From Cladobotryum mycophilum (taxonomy: Eukaryota; Ascomycota; Sordariomycetes; Hypocreales; Hypocreaceae): a stretch of 64,000 nt of DNA. The DNA is taken from assembly GCA_036429605.1 (NCBI GenBank), contig JAVFKD010000015.1, positions 1 through 64,000 of the forward strand, written 5' to 3'. Shown here piece by piece: positions 21,144-34,141 of the stretch. Below the pieces are notes generated by a model that saw only the letters and a list, made by a program, of their open reading frames with translations, made no database searches and was not told where the DNA came from. The stretch's first letter is position 1. Each line of letters starts with the position of its first letter. The translations under genes and the position numbers were made by a program.

Positions 21144-21620
21144 TGTGACGTTCCGGGCGTTTCCTAACAAGGATAACCTGAATCGTGGTTGATGTTGGCA
21201 ATGGATTAAAGCAAGGTCGAGCAATAGGTTTAATATATCACAGTTCGGGTATTAGATTACTAATAGTAAATAATTATATTAATAACTGACTAGATATATA
21301 AGAAAAAGATATAGGCTAATATATATAGTAATTAAGTTTATTACGATCTAAATAAATATAAGGTTCTATTTTAATAGGAATAAACCAATAATCTAATAGT
21401 TATGATAGATCGAGTCGATCTTATTCAAGCTATCGCGTGTGCTTAAATTGATTTTATTTAAGCTATCGAATATGCTCGAGTCGATCTCGTTCAAGCTGAT
21501 TGTGATTGACTGTGTTGCCCGGGGTTTTACCGTGGTTGTGTTTCTAATCAATAGCTTACACGGGTATCATTAAAAGTGGGTCTAGTTCTATGGATAACAT
21601 AAGTACATCGGGTCGTTATA
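21144..21620 (+). repeat. LTR copy A (5' LTR)
   Basis: 477 bp, beginning tgtgacgttccggg and ending ggtcgttata. It is the best preserved copy inside the block and includes gcccggggttttaccgtgg and attaaaagtgggtctag. The consensus LTR end, seen in copy C, is cgtcaca, the inverted partner of tgtgacg. Confidence 0.8.
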
Positions 21621-21944
21621 TTATTATATTAAGAAATATTATAAAATCTAAAAAAAAATTTTTCTTTAAAAGATTTATTATAAATAATAAAAATCTATAA
21701 TAATATAAAAATAAAATCTAGATTTTTTAAAACTTTAAAAGAATTTTATTAAAAAAATCTATTAATATTTTTTATATAAATATAAAAGAATATAAAAAAT
21801 ATTTAAATAAATTCAATAAAACTTTAATTTTTATAAAATAAAATAATATATTTAAAAGTTTATTTTAATATATATTATATATAGTTAAATAAAAGCTTTA
21901 CAGTATAAATTATATAGGTAAATCTAATTATTATTAATATTTTA

Positions 21945-22025
21945 GAAATTATTATTATTATTATTATTATTATTACATTAACTAGCTTATCCTATTTAAT
22001 AGGGCCTTAGTCCCTCTACTGTTAT
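21945..22025 (+). repeat. Short interspersed repeat with ATT tract (second copy 31170-31245)
   Basis: An (ATT)n tract is followed by actagcttatcctatttaat and ggccttagtccctctact. The same arrangement recurs at 31170-31245 with few changes. The two copies lie at different distances from the LTRs, so this is a separate small repeat. Confidence 0.6.
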
Positions 22026-25000
22026 AAAAAACAAGGAGAAAAACCCGTGTACCGGGAGAAAAAAACCCTATTATATTATATATATTATATTATTATATTT
22101 AAGTTAATATAAACTCTTACTATTATTAACTAGCTATTCTATAAGTTACTAGTCTTATTTTAAGGGAAATTTATTAGATTTCTAGTATTATTAGTATTCC
22201 TAATTAATAAAACTCTTAGACTATAAAAACCCTTTTAACTATAATTAATTATAAAAGCCTTATATTTATATTTCTTTTTTAATATATTATTTATTAATAA
22301 GTTTAATATAGATTTATTTTTAGCTTTATATTATTATTATTTATTTTTTATAATAATAATTATATTTTACTTTTTTACTTTTAATAACTCTTTTTTATTA
22401 TTTTTATTTTTATTTTTTATTATTATTTTTATTAATTATTATATACTTTTAAGTTTTTTTATAAATATTTATATAATAAGTTATTATATAATAAAAAGAT
22501 CTAAAATATATTATATTTATTTACTATTAATAATTTAATTTATTAATTAAACTTATAGTTTTAAAAAAAAGTTTAATTATTTAATTGTTTTAAATTTTCT
22601 TTTTCATTATTATTAATATTATTATTATTATTATTATTATAATCTATAAATAATCCTTATTTACCCTAGTCTTATTTTTATTAAAAGTATTAGATTAGTT
22701 TTAATATCTAATTATTATATTAATAATTCTTTTAACTTTTTTACTATTATTTTATTTATATTATTATAAATATTATTTTTTATATACTATACTATTATAT
22801 TTTTAATAAGTTTTAATAATATAATTAATTATAACTTTTAGTTTTATTATTTTTAATTTTTTTATTTTTTTACCTTAGTTTTTATTAATTTAAATAAACT
22901 TATAAGATTTTTTAATTCTTAAATAATCTTATTATAAAATTAATATATTAATTCCTTTAAAACTTATCCTTATATAAAACCTTATATTTTATATATTATT
23001 TATATAAAAAAAACCTTTAATTATTTATATTTTAATACTTTTAATAAATTAATTATTTTTATATTTTAATTAAAATATTTTTATTATTAACTTTTATTCT
23101 TTTAAAAATTAAAATTAAATATATTATTTATATAAGAATTAAAAAAAACTTATAATAAAATAAATTATAATATATTATAATAGTTTTAGGCTATTATTAT
23201 TATTAATATATTTAAGTTTTTATTTTTATTTATTTTATTACTTATACTTTTATTATAATATTTTTAAATATTATTAAAAACCTTTTTATATATTTTATAT
23301 TACTTTTATTTTAATATAAATTTATTTTTTTAATTTCTTTTAAACTTTTTAAAATTATAACTTTTTAATTAAAATTATTATTTATATTTAATATAAATAT
23401 TAAGAAAATACTTATACTATTATATTTACTATATCTATTACTATTATTACTATTATTACTATAATTATTATAATTTTATTAAACTCTTATACTATTTATA
23501 ATATCTTTTTTTTATTACTTTTACTTTTATTAATTAACTCTTATATAAACTTTTTATTAAAGTTTAAAACTTATATACTAATTTTTATTATATTATAAAT
23601 AATATATTCTTTTATAATAATAATAATAAGAATAATAAATTTATAAAAAATAAAAATAAAAAAATATAAATAAAATAAATAAATAAATAGTTTTAATTAG
23701 TATTTTTAAATAAAAAAAATATAAACTTTTATTATCTAAATTAATTCTATATTATATTCTTTTTATTTTTATATTTTCTTCTTATTTAATATTTTTATTA
23801 TAATTTTAATTTTTCTATTAATTAAAAATATACTATTCTTTTAAAACTAAAAAACTATTTAATTATTATACCCTTTAACCTTTTATTATTTAGTACTATA
23901 TAAATCTTATAATAAATTCTTAACTTTTAAAATAATAATTCTTTTTATTTTTTAATTAATAAATAATTAATAAAAAAATAAAAATATATTTTTATTATAT
24001 TCCTATACTTATAAAATAATAATTTATACCCTAATACATATTATAAAAAAAACCTAATTAAAGCCTATTTTCCTAGTATAAAACTATATTAATATAAAAC
24101 TCTTATACTTTAATAATTTATTATAAGTTTTAAAAATCTTTTTATTTATTAAAACTAATTCTTTAATATCCATAATCTTATAAATTCTTCTTTTTTATAT
24201 TAAAATATTATATCTTTTAATTATTCCTACTATAAAAACTACTCTTTTTTTAATATTATTATTAAATTACTTTTATTAAAATACTAAATCTAGAGTTATT
24301 TTTCTTTTAAGTTATTTTGTTTTTTTTATAAATTCTTTTTTATTTTAAAAGCTTTTATAATTATTATATATTTTTATCTTATATACCCTACTATCTTAGT
24401 TCTTTTAAGCCTTTAAAAAAACCTTATTATTCTATAATTTAAATATAAATCTAATAAAAATATTATAACTTTTACCTTTAAATTTCTTATTAAAATAATT
24501 TTATATATATTAATTATAATTTATAAATATAATATTTATTATATAATTAATTCTTTTACTAAACCTTTTAATTCTTTTTTTATAAATATAAAATTATAAA
24601 AATATTTTATATTATAAACTAAAATATTTTATATAATTTCTATATAAATTTTTTTTATCTTTAATAATTAATAATTTTATATTAATATTATTAATCTAAT
24701 AAAAATTATTTTTTATTTTTTAAACTTTTTTATAATCTTATTTATATAATCTTTTTATTTTAATTTTTTATTAATTTATATTCTTAAAAAATAAATATTT
24801 TAAATTAATTTTATTATATTATTTTTAAATTAAACTTAAATTATATTAATATTTTTTATTTTTATAAAATATATTAATTTATTTTTTATAAATTTAAACT
24901 AAACTTTAATTTCTTTTACCTACTTTTAATAAACTAATTATATATTTTTTAATCTAATTTAGATTAAAATGATTATATTTTTAAAAATTAAGATATTTAT

Positions 25001-26096
25001 ATTATTAATAAAACCTATAATTATTATATTTTTTTTAAATTAAAAAAAATAATATAAAAAAATAGTATATAATAAAAAAAGATTAAAAATAATATAAAAT
25101 TTTAAAAGACTTTTATTATAATATTTAAATACTTGAATTATTTATTATTAAAATAAAAATATATTAATTTTTTAATAAAATACTTTTTAATTTATTTTAT
25201 TAATAAGATTAATATTTTAAATATATATAAGATATATAATAATCTTATATAGTCTATTTTATTAAATATCCCTTTTAGATTAAGTTATAATAATAATATA
25301 ATCTTATAATAGTTTTAGACTATTTAAACTAGCTTTTAGAATAAGTAAATTACTATTTTTATAAATCTTTATTTTATTTTGTATTTAATCTTTTAATAGA
25401 ATTTAATATAATTTTATTAAGATTATAATTTTATTTATTATTATCTTATTAATTATTTTATTAATTATATTAAATAATAAAATTAAATACTATATTTTTA
25501 TTATTTTTAAATCTTTTTAGTTTTTTTAAGTTTATAAATAATAATAATCTTTATATAATAAAAATAAACTAAATAATATTTATATTTAATAATTATATTA
25601 ATTAAAATTAATAATACTTTTTTTAGTTTTATATTATATACTTTTAATAAGTTTATTAAAATCTTATTCTCTTTTAAAGTCTTTTATAATATTATTTTAC
25701 TTATAGCCTTACTAATATTATTATAATTAAATAAATATCTTTTAGTTTCTATTATATCTCTAAGTCTATCTAAATCCTAGTCTTCTAGGATATTTATTTT
25801 ATTTATTACTAGTTCTAAAAAAACCTATTTACTAAAATTATTACTTTCTCCTTATAATCAAAGGCTAAATATATATTATATTTATTTCTTTTAAAATCCA
25901 GGATCTTAAATACCTCTAAAAGTAAATAACTTCTTAGTCTCGCCTATCTCTTCAGTTTTTATAGCTATTTAATATTAATTAAAGTATTATATACATTTTT
26001 CTTTTAGACTTTTTATTTTTTTATAATTATAATATAAAAAAAGGTTTTTTTATTTATTTTAATATCTTTTAAAATAAAAATATATAATAGCTTAAG

Positions 26097-26571
26097 TATA
26101 ACGTTCCGGGCGTTCCCTAACAAAAATAACCTAAATCATAGTTAATATTAGCAATAGATTAAGACAAGGTCAAGCAATAGGTTTAATATATTATAATTCA
26201 AGTATTAGATTACTAATAATAAATAATTATATTAATAATTAATTAAATATATAAAAAAAATATAAGTTAATATATATAATAATTAAGTTTATTATAATTT
26301 AAATAAATATAAGGTTTTATTCTAATAGAAATAAACTAATAATCTAATAATTATAATAGATTAAATTAATCCTGTTTAAGTTATTACGTATACTCGAATT
26401 AATCTTATTTAAACTATCGAATATACTTAAATCAATCTCGTTTAAGCTAATTATAATTAACTATATTACCCAGGGTTTTACTATAGTTATGTTTCTAATT
26501 AATAACTTACACAGGTATTATTAAAAGTGGGTCTAGTTCTATGGATAATATAAGTGCGTCGGGTCGTTATA
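26097..26571 (+). repeat. LTR copy B (3' LTR)
   Basis: 475 bp, beginning tataacgttccgggcg and ending gggtcgttata. Collinear with copy A; the differences are dominated by G-to-A and C-to-T changes. Confidence 0.8.
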
Positions 26572-27029
26572 TTAAGTATTTTCTTTTAATATACTATTTA
26601 TCTTTTAAAGCCTAGTCTATTAAATAGTTTTATTATTTTTTTCCTAATTCTAGTATTCTTTTATATTAAAGTTATTAAATTTATAATCTCTTTAAGTTCC
26701 TTAATAATCTAGTTTACTATACTATTAATCTTTTTCTTATTTATAAAAGTTTTTTTTTATAGTTTAGTAAAACCTAATCTTAACTTTTATTTTTACTTTA
26801 AAAATATTTAATTTTTTCTAAAACTAGGTCTTCTTATTACTAGTTTATATTATAATTATAGTTATATTAAAAATTACACTTATAACCTAAAAAAAATAAT
26901 TAAAACCTCTTATATCCACTTAACTCTTATATTTTACTTAAAGGTTATAAATTATTTATATATAATCTATTATCCTATTAAAATAATCTTTTTTTACTTT
27001 AGTAAGTTTACTTTTTAGTATAAGAAAAT

Positions 27030-27172
27030 TAAGTCACTATCAGGTCATTAATGCAATTAGTTTATCACAACCTTATAACTCTCTCCCCGCATTGTCCCAC
27101 ATCGAGTAGTATTAATTAAAGTCTTCTACAAGTAGGCATTGTTTTCGGTTCGAGTGTGGTCCAAGGTTGTTT
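27030..27172. other. Small normal-GC island in the AT block
   Basis: About 140 bp of mixed composition (includes ctctctccccgcattgtccc and ttcggttcgagtgtggtcc). ccacatcga and tcgagtgtgg could pair in RNA, and ctacaagtag is a small hairpin. I cannot assign it to a known RNA; tRNA boxes do not fit. Confidence 0.35.
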
Positions 27173-27458
27173 TATTATTTTTACTTTTAAAATAATATAA
27201 TTTTTAGTAATTAGGATTTTTTTTAGCTTTAATAAAACTAGTTTTATAGTATTAACAATAAGAACTTAATATAGTTTTACTGCGATTACTTATACCTAAG
27301 ACTTTTAAAAGATTTTTATTATTTCTTTTATAGTTTTTTTTATTATATAATATAATTCTTTTTTATTTATAGTTATAATAGTTTTAATAGTTTTTTCTAG
27401 TATTTATATTACTTTTTTATTAATAAGATTACAAATAATTACTTATATTATATATATA

Positions 27459-27894
27459 ACGTAATCCACAAGCGAGCGGACCACACAAGCGAGCGGACCA
27501 CCTTGTATAATTGCTTTTTATATTATATTTAACCCCCTGCTAAAACATTAAGCTTTTGATAAAAATTAATAAAATTTTATATATATATTTATTAATATAT
27601 AATATTAAAATAAAAACTTTTTTATATTTTATATCATTTTATTTAAAAAGTTATTATAAGTTTTTTATATAAGATATTTTATAATTTTAAATTTAAAATA
27701 ACATATTAAATAAAATTATAAAAAGTTTAAGAAAAATACTATCTTATTATTATATAATAATCTATTTATATATATAATTTTATTAAATTTTATTAAAAAC
27801 TGATAGTTTTTACAAGGGGGTTAAAAACAGTGTTTTATATGTGTTTTATAGATGGTCCGCTCGCTTGTGTGGTCCGCTCGCTTGTGGATTACGT
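27459..27894. mobile_element. MITE-like inverted-repeat element, copy 1
   Basis: 436 bp with perfect 42-bp terminal inverted repeats that begin acgtaatccacaagcgagcg and contain two tandem aagcgagcggacca modules. TA dinucleotides flank both ends, as in Tc1/mariner/pogo insertions. The interior is AT-rich, still partly palindromic (taaccccctg near the left, cagtg...ggggtta near the right), and has no frame, so it is non-autonomous. The intact GC-rich ends in a RIP-like block suggest insertion after the mutation process, or short length protecting it. Confidence 0.8.
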
Positions 27895-29482
27895 TAGTAT
27901 CCTTTAGAATAAGACTAATGATTTTTATATATATCTATTTCTTATTATTATTTATTTCATTTTAAAGTACTATTAACCTCTTATTAATATATTTCTATAG
28001 GTTAAATATACTTTTTTTAATTTTAAGTAATAAATAGTATATTGTGTTCTAAAATAAATATATAATCTTTTTATAGTTTTTTATAAAATATTAATAATAA
28101 TTAATAAAACTTAAAAAACTTTAAAATTCCTTAATACTATTTAATTTAAATTAATTTTATATTATTTTAATTTTAATAATATTTACATATATTTTATTTA
28201 ATATATTAATATATTTTAAAAAAAGTAATTTATTAACTATAAAATATTTTCTTTTGTTTAATTAAAAGTATTATTTTTTATAATTTAATAAATATTTAAT
28301 AATAATATTATATATATATATATTAAATATATTTAAAAGTATTAAAGTATTATTAAAGTAAATTATTATAAAAACATAAAAATATTCTTTCAATATATTA
28401 TTAATTGTTTTTTAAAATATTATAAAAGTATTTATTAATTTTAAATATATAATAAAATATTTAAATAATTTAAATTTAATATAAGAAACTAATTTCTTTT
28501 TTATATAAATAAAATTATATACCTTTTTTAAATTAAATATACTAAATTACTTTTTATTTTAAAAACAATTTTATAATTCTATAATTAAAAGCAATAAAAT
28601 ATAATCTTTTAGTATAATCTTATTAAACTATTAATAATTAATAATTAATTATAGTTTTTAATTTCTTTTTAAAATACATATTATAAAATATTTTACTTTT
28701 AATATTAATAATCTAATAAAATCTTGAATTAATATTTTATTAACTTATTTTTAAAATAGGATAAATTTCTTTTATTAAAATTATAAATCTTATAGAATAT
28801 AAAATTAAATTTATTTTTCAAAACAATCTTATAATTCTATTAATTATATTTAAATAATCCTATATTAAAAATCTTTTAAAACAGTTTTTTATAATATTTA
28901 TATTTACTAAAAATATTTTTAAATTATTTAATAAAAATCTCTTTTTTCTTATTTAAAAATAATTATTTCTTAAATCACTTATTAAACTTTTTAAATACTT
29001 TTTATAAAATAATAATAATTCTATAAGTTTTTTATTCTTAACTTTTTTCTTATATAAATCTTATTTCTTTTAATAATTAATCTATAAAAACTTATTAAAT
29101 TATAAATTACTTTAATATTCTAAGATTCTTTTTACTATAAACTCCTTTTTTTAAATAAATAAACTATTAATATTACTAATTAAAGTTTCCTAATTAATAA
29201 TTACTTTTATAGAATATTATATTTATACTAATAATTAACCTATAAATACTAAATAATATTATTAAATTCCTTTTAATAAATCCTATTAATCTTTTCTTTT
29301 ATTATATTCTTCTTTAAATATATTAACTCATTAAAAAAAGTTTAAATACTAATTTATATTATCTTTTGAACTTTAATAAACTAAATATATAATCTAACTT
29401 ATTAAAATATAATTTATAATTAATTATTATTTAACAATAATATTAACTTATTTTTTTTAACTTAAAGATTAATTTGTATATA

Positions 29483-29915
29483 ACATAATCCACAAGCGAG
29501 CAGATCACATAAGCAAGCGGACTATTTTTAAAACCTATATAAAACACTATTTTTAACCCCCTTGTAAAAATCATAAGCTTTCTATAAAACTTTATAAAGT
29601 TTAATATACATATAGAATACTATATAATAATAAGATAATGCTTTTCTTAGATTTTATATAATTTTATTAAATAGTTTATTTTAAATGTATATTTATAAAA
29701 GAGTTTTATATAGAAATTTTAAAATAGCTTTTTAAATAAGATTACATAGGGTTTAAAAAAAGTTTTATTTAATTATTATGTTATAGTAAATATGTATATA
29801 AAATCTTATTAATTTTAATTAAAGGCTTATTGTTTTTGCAGGAGGGTTTAATATAAAAAGTAATTATAGAAAGTCTTCCGCTCGCTTATGTGGTCCGCTT
29901 GCTTGTGGATTACTT
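29483..29915. mobile_element. MITE-like inverted-repeat element, copy 2
   Basis: 433 bp, same family as 27459-27894, TA at both ends. Its terminal repeats carry several G-to-A and C-to-T changes (acataatccac, agcagatcacataagcaagc), so this copy was mutated while copy 1 was not. Confidence 0.78.
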
Positions 29916-30110
29916 TACATTTTTTTGTTCTTTTTAAAAAATCTTTAATCTTTTAAAAATATCCTATTTTACTATAATTATAACATTTCACTTTCTCTCC
30001 TTTTTAAATTATATTAAAGTCTATTTAACCTAATTTACTATTATTATTTTTAATAATATAACTATTTTTAGGTTTTTAATAAATTTTATTTTTTTATCTT
30101 TACTTATAAT

Positions 30111-30589
30111 TATAATAACCCGACCCCACACTTAGGTCATATACTAGGTTAGACCTACTTTTAGTAATACTTATACTTATTAACACTTAGTATAATTATA
30201 GTAAGACTTTAAATAAAGTAATTAATTAAATAAAAATTAAATTAAATTAACTTTAATTAACTTTAATTAACTTAAATTAACTTAAATTAATTTTATATAA
30301 AAAGATTAATTATAATTAAATTAACTTTAATTAACTTATTAAATTATTAGTTTATTCTTATTAAAATAAAATTTTATACTTATTTAAATTATAATAAATC
30401 TAATTATGATATATATTAATTTATATTTTTTATATATATTTAATTAATTATTAATATAATTAATTATTATTAATAATTTAATATTTAAATTATAATATAT
30501 TAAATTTATTACCTAATTTTATTTTAATTTAGTATTAATATTAATTATAATCTAGGTTATTTTTATTGAAAAATACCTAAAATATTATA
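30111..30589 (-). repeat. LTR copy E (reverse)
   Basis: Starts (plus strand) tataataacccgacccc, the inverted form of the LTR end, and finishes ggttatttttattg...tacctaaaatattata, the mutated inverse of the LTR start. 479 bp, the full LTR length. Heavily C-to-T/G-to-A changed. Confidence 0.65.
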
Positions 30590-31302
30590 TATTAATAACT
30601 TTTATTTAATAAATTACTATAATTTTAAATAATATTCAATGTTATAATTAATAAAAAATAATCATAATCTCAAATATTTACTTTAATATAATTAATTATA
30701 TTATTTAATAAAAAATTTTTAATTATAAATTAATAATTTTAAAAAATAAATAAATAAAAAATAAATAAAAATATTAAAAAGATTTTTAAATTAAAAAATC
30801 TAAAATTATTTTTAAAAAACCTAAAATAATATTTTTTTAAGTTTTTATTATAAACTTAAAAACTTATTATAATTATTATCCTTAATACTTTAAGAAAAAT
30901 TATATAAAAATCTTTTAAAATATTAGAAATAGTAATTATAGTATATTTATAAACCCATATTAAAAACTTAAAAAATATTATTTCTAATTTTCTAGAAAAT
31001 AATCTTAGATCTTTTAGTCTAAGAATCTCTTTAATATTTTTTTTATAACTGTTTTTTAAAATTACTAATTTATAATTAAAAATATATTCTTTTTTCCTTA
31101 AATTTATTAAATAATAAAATTAATTATACTAAAATAAATATCTAAAACAATTATTATTTTTTATTAATTATAATAATTATTATTATTATTACACTAACTA
31201 GCTTATCCTATCTAATAAGGCCTTAGTCCCTCTACTATTATTAATTATAATACTTAATATTACTTAAAGTTATAATAATCTATTAAATAAAAAATATTAA
31301 TA

Positions 31303-31750
31303 TATAATATTCTAGGTATTTCTTAACTAAAATAACCTAAATTATAAGTAATATTAATAATAAATTAAAATAAAATTAAATAATAAATTTAATATATTAT
31401 AGTTTAAGTATTAAATTACTAATAATAAATAATTATAAATTAATAATTAATTAAATATATAAAAAGATTATATAAACTAATATATACAATAGTTAGATTT
31501 ATTATAATTTAAATAAATATAAGATTTTATTTTAATAAGAATAAACTAATAATCTAATAGTTATAATAAATCAAGTTAATCTTGTTTAAGCTATCGTATA
31601 TGCTCGAATCGATCTTGTTCGAGCTGATTATAATTGGCCGTGTTATCCAGGGTTTTACCGTAGTTATGTTCCAATCAATAGCTTACACGGGTATCATTAA
31701 AAGTGGGTCCAGTTTTGTGGATGACATAAGTGCAAGGTCGGGTCGTCACA
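31303..31750 (+). repeat. LTR copy C (forward), right edge of the AT block
   Basis: 448 bp. The left half is fully mutated (tataatattctagg); the right half is nearly consensus and ends ggtcgtcaca. The change from mutated to normal within one LTR marks the edge of the RIP-like zone. Confidence 0.8.
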
Positions 31751-32197
31751 TCCCCCCTTTCTAACACAGGACCAAGCATTGTCTTAGACAGCGTACCGTA
31801 AAATCTCAGTTCTATCGGATACTTGAGTGGAGAAGAGCCAAGCCTGTGGCTCCTATTTATTCATTGATCTTTACTCTCTTAGTAATATTCTAGTTATGAC
31901 TTTCTTATTGTTGTCTTATACGCTATCAATGTAAGCTACGGATAGAGATAAACTGTCTTAAATGCTTCAATTAAGTGTCTGAAGGAACTAAGACTTTACG
32001 GTAATCCTGATTAGACGTAATGGAAAAAGGGGCCGATAGATGTTAATAATATTGAAATCAACGATTATGATGGGTATAAGACAGAGGTTGAGGACGGCTT
32101 GAATCAAACTTTTTCTTTACCATTCTTTATCAGCTTCATTCGAGCAGCCTCAACTCATCTCAATCATCTAAAGTCTCTTCCACGGAAACAGTACAAA
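31751..32197. other. Spacer and leader before the secreted repeat-protein gene
   Basis: Normal-composition DNA beyond the LTR edge. No frame; the last 100 bp are the likely leader of the gene at 32198. Confidence 0.4.
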
Positions 32198-33162
32198 ATG
32201 CGTTCCGCTCTCTCTCTCGTGGCCCTTGTAGCCTCGGCTCTCGCAGCCCCTACTCGGACTGGCAATCCTGAGGAGAGCGAACTGATCTTCGCTGACCTTG
32301 CCGGAGGGCCTCTCTCGGCTGAGAAGCATCCTCATACCCACAAGCATACGCCCACTCTCACCCCCTTGCCCGAAGGCAGGGATTTGCTGCGACGGCAACT
32401 GCGACGTACACTTTTGTTCTTACGGAGTTTGTGCCTGCCCCTACTCACGAGCCTGAGGAGCGTGAATTGATCTTCGCTGATCCTGCCGAAGGGCCTCTCT
32501 CGGCTGAGAAGCATACTCACACCCACAAGCCTGCGGAGCCTACGCCTGCCTTTACTCACAAGCCTGAGGAGAACAAAGCGATCTTCACCCACTCCTCAGG
32601 AAATATTTACTATGCTACTACAACGGTAACTGTTGAGCAAATCGTAACGATTGGGGTGTATGCGCCTGGAGCCACTTTCGGGCCTGAGGAGCACGAAGTG
32701 ATCTTCGCCGACCCCCCAGGCCTGCAGAGCCTACGCCTGCCCTTACTCACAAGCCTGAGGAGCGCGAATTGATCCCCACCAACTTTGGCATAGATAATTC
32801 CTGGGCTGCCACGACAACTACTACCCGTGTTTTTACGTTTACGGCATTGAGATTTGTGCTTATCCCCAACCTTGCGGAGCCTACTCTTATCCCCCTTGCC
32901 GGGGAGCCTCTCGGCCGAGAAGCACTCTCACACCCACACCAATAGGCCTGCGGAGCCTACGCCTACCCCTACTCACGAGCCCGAGGAGCGCGAACTGATC
33001 TTCGCCGACTATGTCGGAGCGCCTACCTATCTTACGACGCTAACTAAAGAAGTCATTCAAACAATTGATGTGATTACACCTACCTTCAACCCCCTGCCGG
33101 TCCCTCGCCGACCTGGTCTGGCGAGGAGCAGAACTGAGGGGTACAAAAAGTTCAACGCTTGA
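32198..33162 (+). pseudogene. Secreted repeat-containing protein, frame broken several times
   Basis: ATG 32198 opens a signal peptide (MRSALSLVALVASALA) and a mature start APTRTG. Downstream, all three frames in turn carry variants of one repeat: EPEERELIFADPAEGPLSAE, KHTHTHKPAEPTP, sometimes separated by Thr/Val-rich stretches such as TTTVTVEQIVTIGV and ATATYTFVLTEFV. The frame changes near 32350-32385, near 32720 and near 32920, with no matching GT-AG introns. At least four units of the ELIFAD...HTHTHK module can be seen. The likeliest picture is a repetitive surface or secreted protein decayed by indels, possibly from slippage between units or from assembly error in repeats. I do not recognise the family. 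Confidence 0.55.
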
Positions 33163-34141
33163 TCCAACAGACTGTATGTTAAGGAACCTGTACGATTGCA
33201 CTCTTTTTGTATATGCACGCTCGTTGGAGTACTCAATATTCATTAGGGGATGGAATTTGTCTTGGTGGATAGTTGGATTTAGGGATATAATAGCTAATAA
33301 TGTACAACGAAGTGGTCGGAAACTTGATTTGTTCCAATGAATTTGAGACTGATATCCATCATGATGCGGGGTGATGACAGCGATGAAGACTCTACGTTGT
33401 CGGAAAGAAAGAAAGCTAATCATGGCACCATTATATCCAGAGTCCATCTGTTATCTGGAAGCTTCCATGTCATGTCGCAGAAGCACACAACATGATACGA
33501 GCCTGTCGTGCGTATCGCACCAAATGAGCTCGCATTCACGGATCCGCAAGCATTTATCCATCCGGACGTGCTTGACAGACGATCGAGAGAGAGGTTTTGA
33601 GATGAATTCAAGTACGGAAGACAGGATTATTCTTCATACCATCAGCCGCTTGCCATTCCGCCCGCCGTGCTGAAGGAGTCGTTACAATGCTTACCCTCCT
33701 CTACTATAATAGGCCCCCCTCGAATTGTTCCTCAAAGCGAGACTGCAATCGCCAACCACATGATTCGTGAGGTTCTTGTGTCCATCTTGCAGGGGCCCAG
33801 CAGCCACGATCTTCTAAAACTGTACCAGCCCTTATTTTTCTTTTGATCCCGACTGGTTTCTCAACACTTTAAAAAAAAAATTTTTTTTTTTTTTTTTAAT
33901 ATAAAAATACCAAGTATGCCAAGGACTGAGAAGATGCTCTGAATCCGTTCTTGCTGGGACCGCAACTATGTAGTGGGCAAAACCGGGGGGCCTATGCAGA
34001 GGCACGTCTTCATTCTTGTGCGACTGGTTTTGGAAGTTTGGACCTCAGTGGTAGTGATGACGGCAATAGGTGGCTCGAAGCTGCAGACGAATTATACGAT
34101 TTTGGAATACGCCTGGTTTGATGTTGGGTTTGTAAAGAGTT
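33163..34141. other. Non-coding stretch
   Basis: No convincing gene. A striking A10-T17 homopolymer junction lies at about 33870-33898, a typical assembly-difficult site. Confidence 0.45.

Larger units (their letters stand above)
21144..26571 (+). mobile_element. Full-length but RIP-decayed LTR retrotransposon (5.43 kb)
   Basis: Two forward LTR copies (21144-21620 and 26097-26571) bracket 4476 bp of A/T-only sequence, a normal internal length for a gypsy or copia element. The 5-bp strings outside are ttagg and ttaag, a target duplication differing by one G-to-A change. The coding region is erased, so the superfamily cannot be told. Confidence 0.7.

Noticed and set aside
27091..27163. tRNA-like segment with ggttcgagt
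   Set aside because: The flanking bases cannot form a T-arm or acceptor stem, and no A box at the right distance.
31582..31764. 60-codon frame at the right edge of the AT block
   Set aside because: It is the preserved 3' part of LTR copy C, not a gene.
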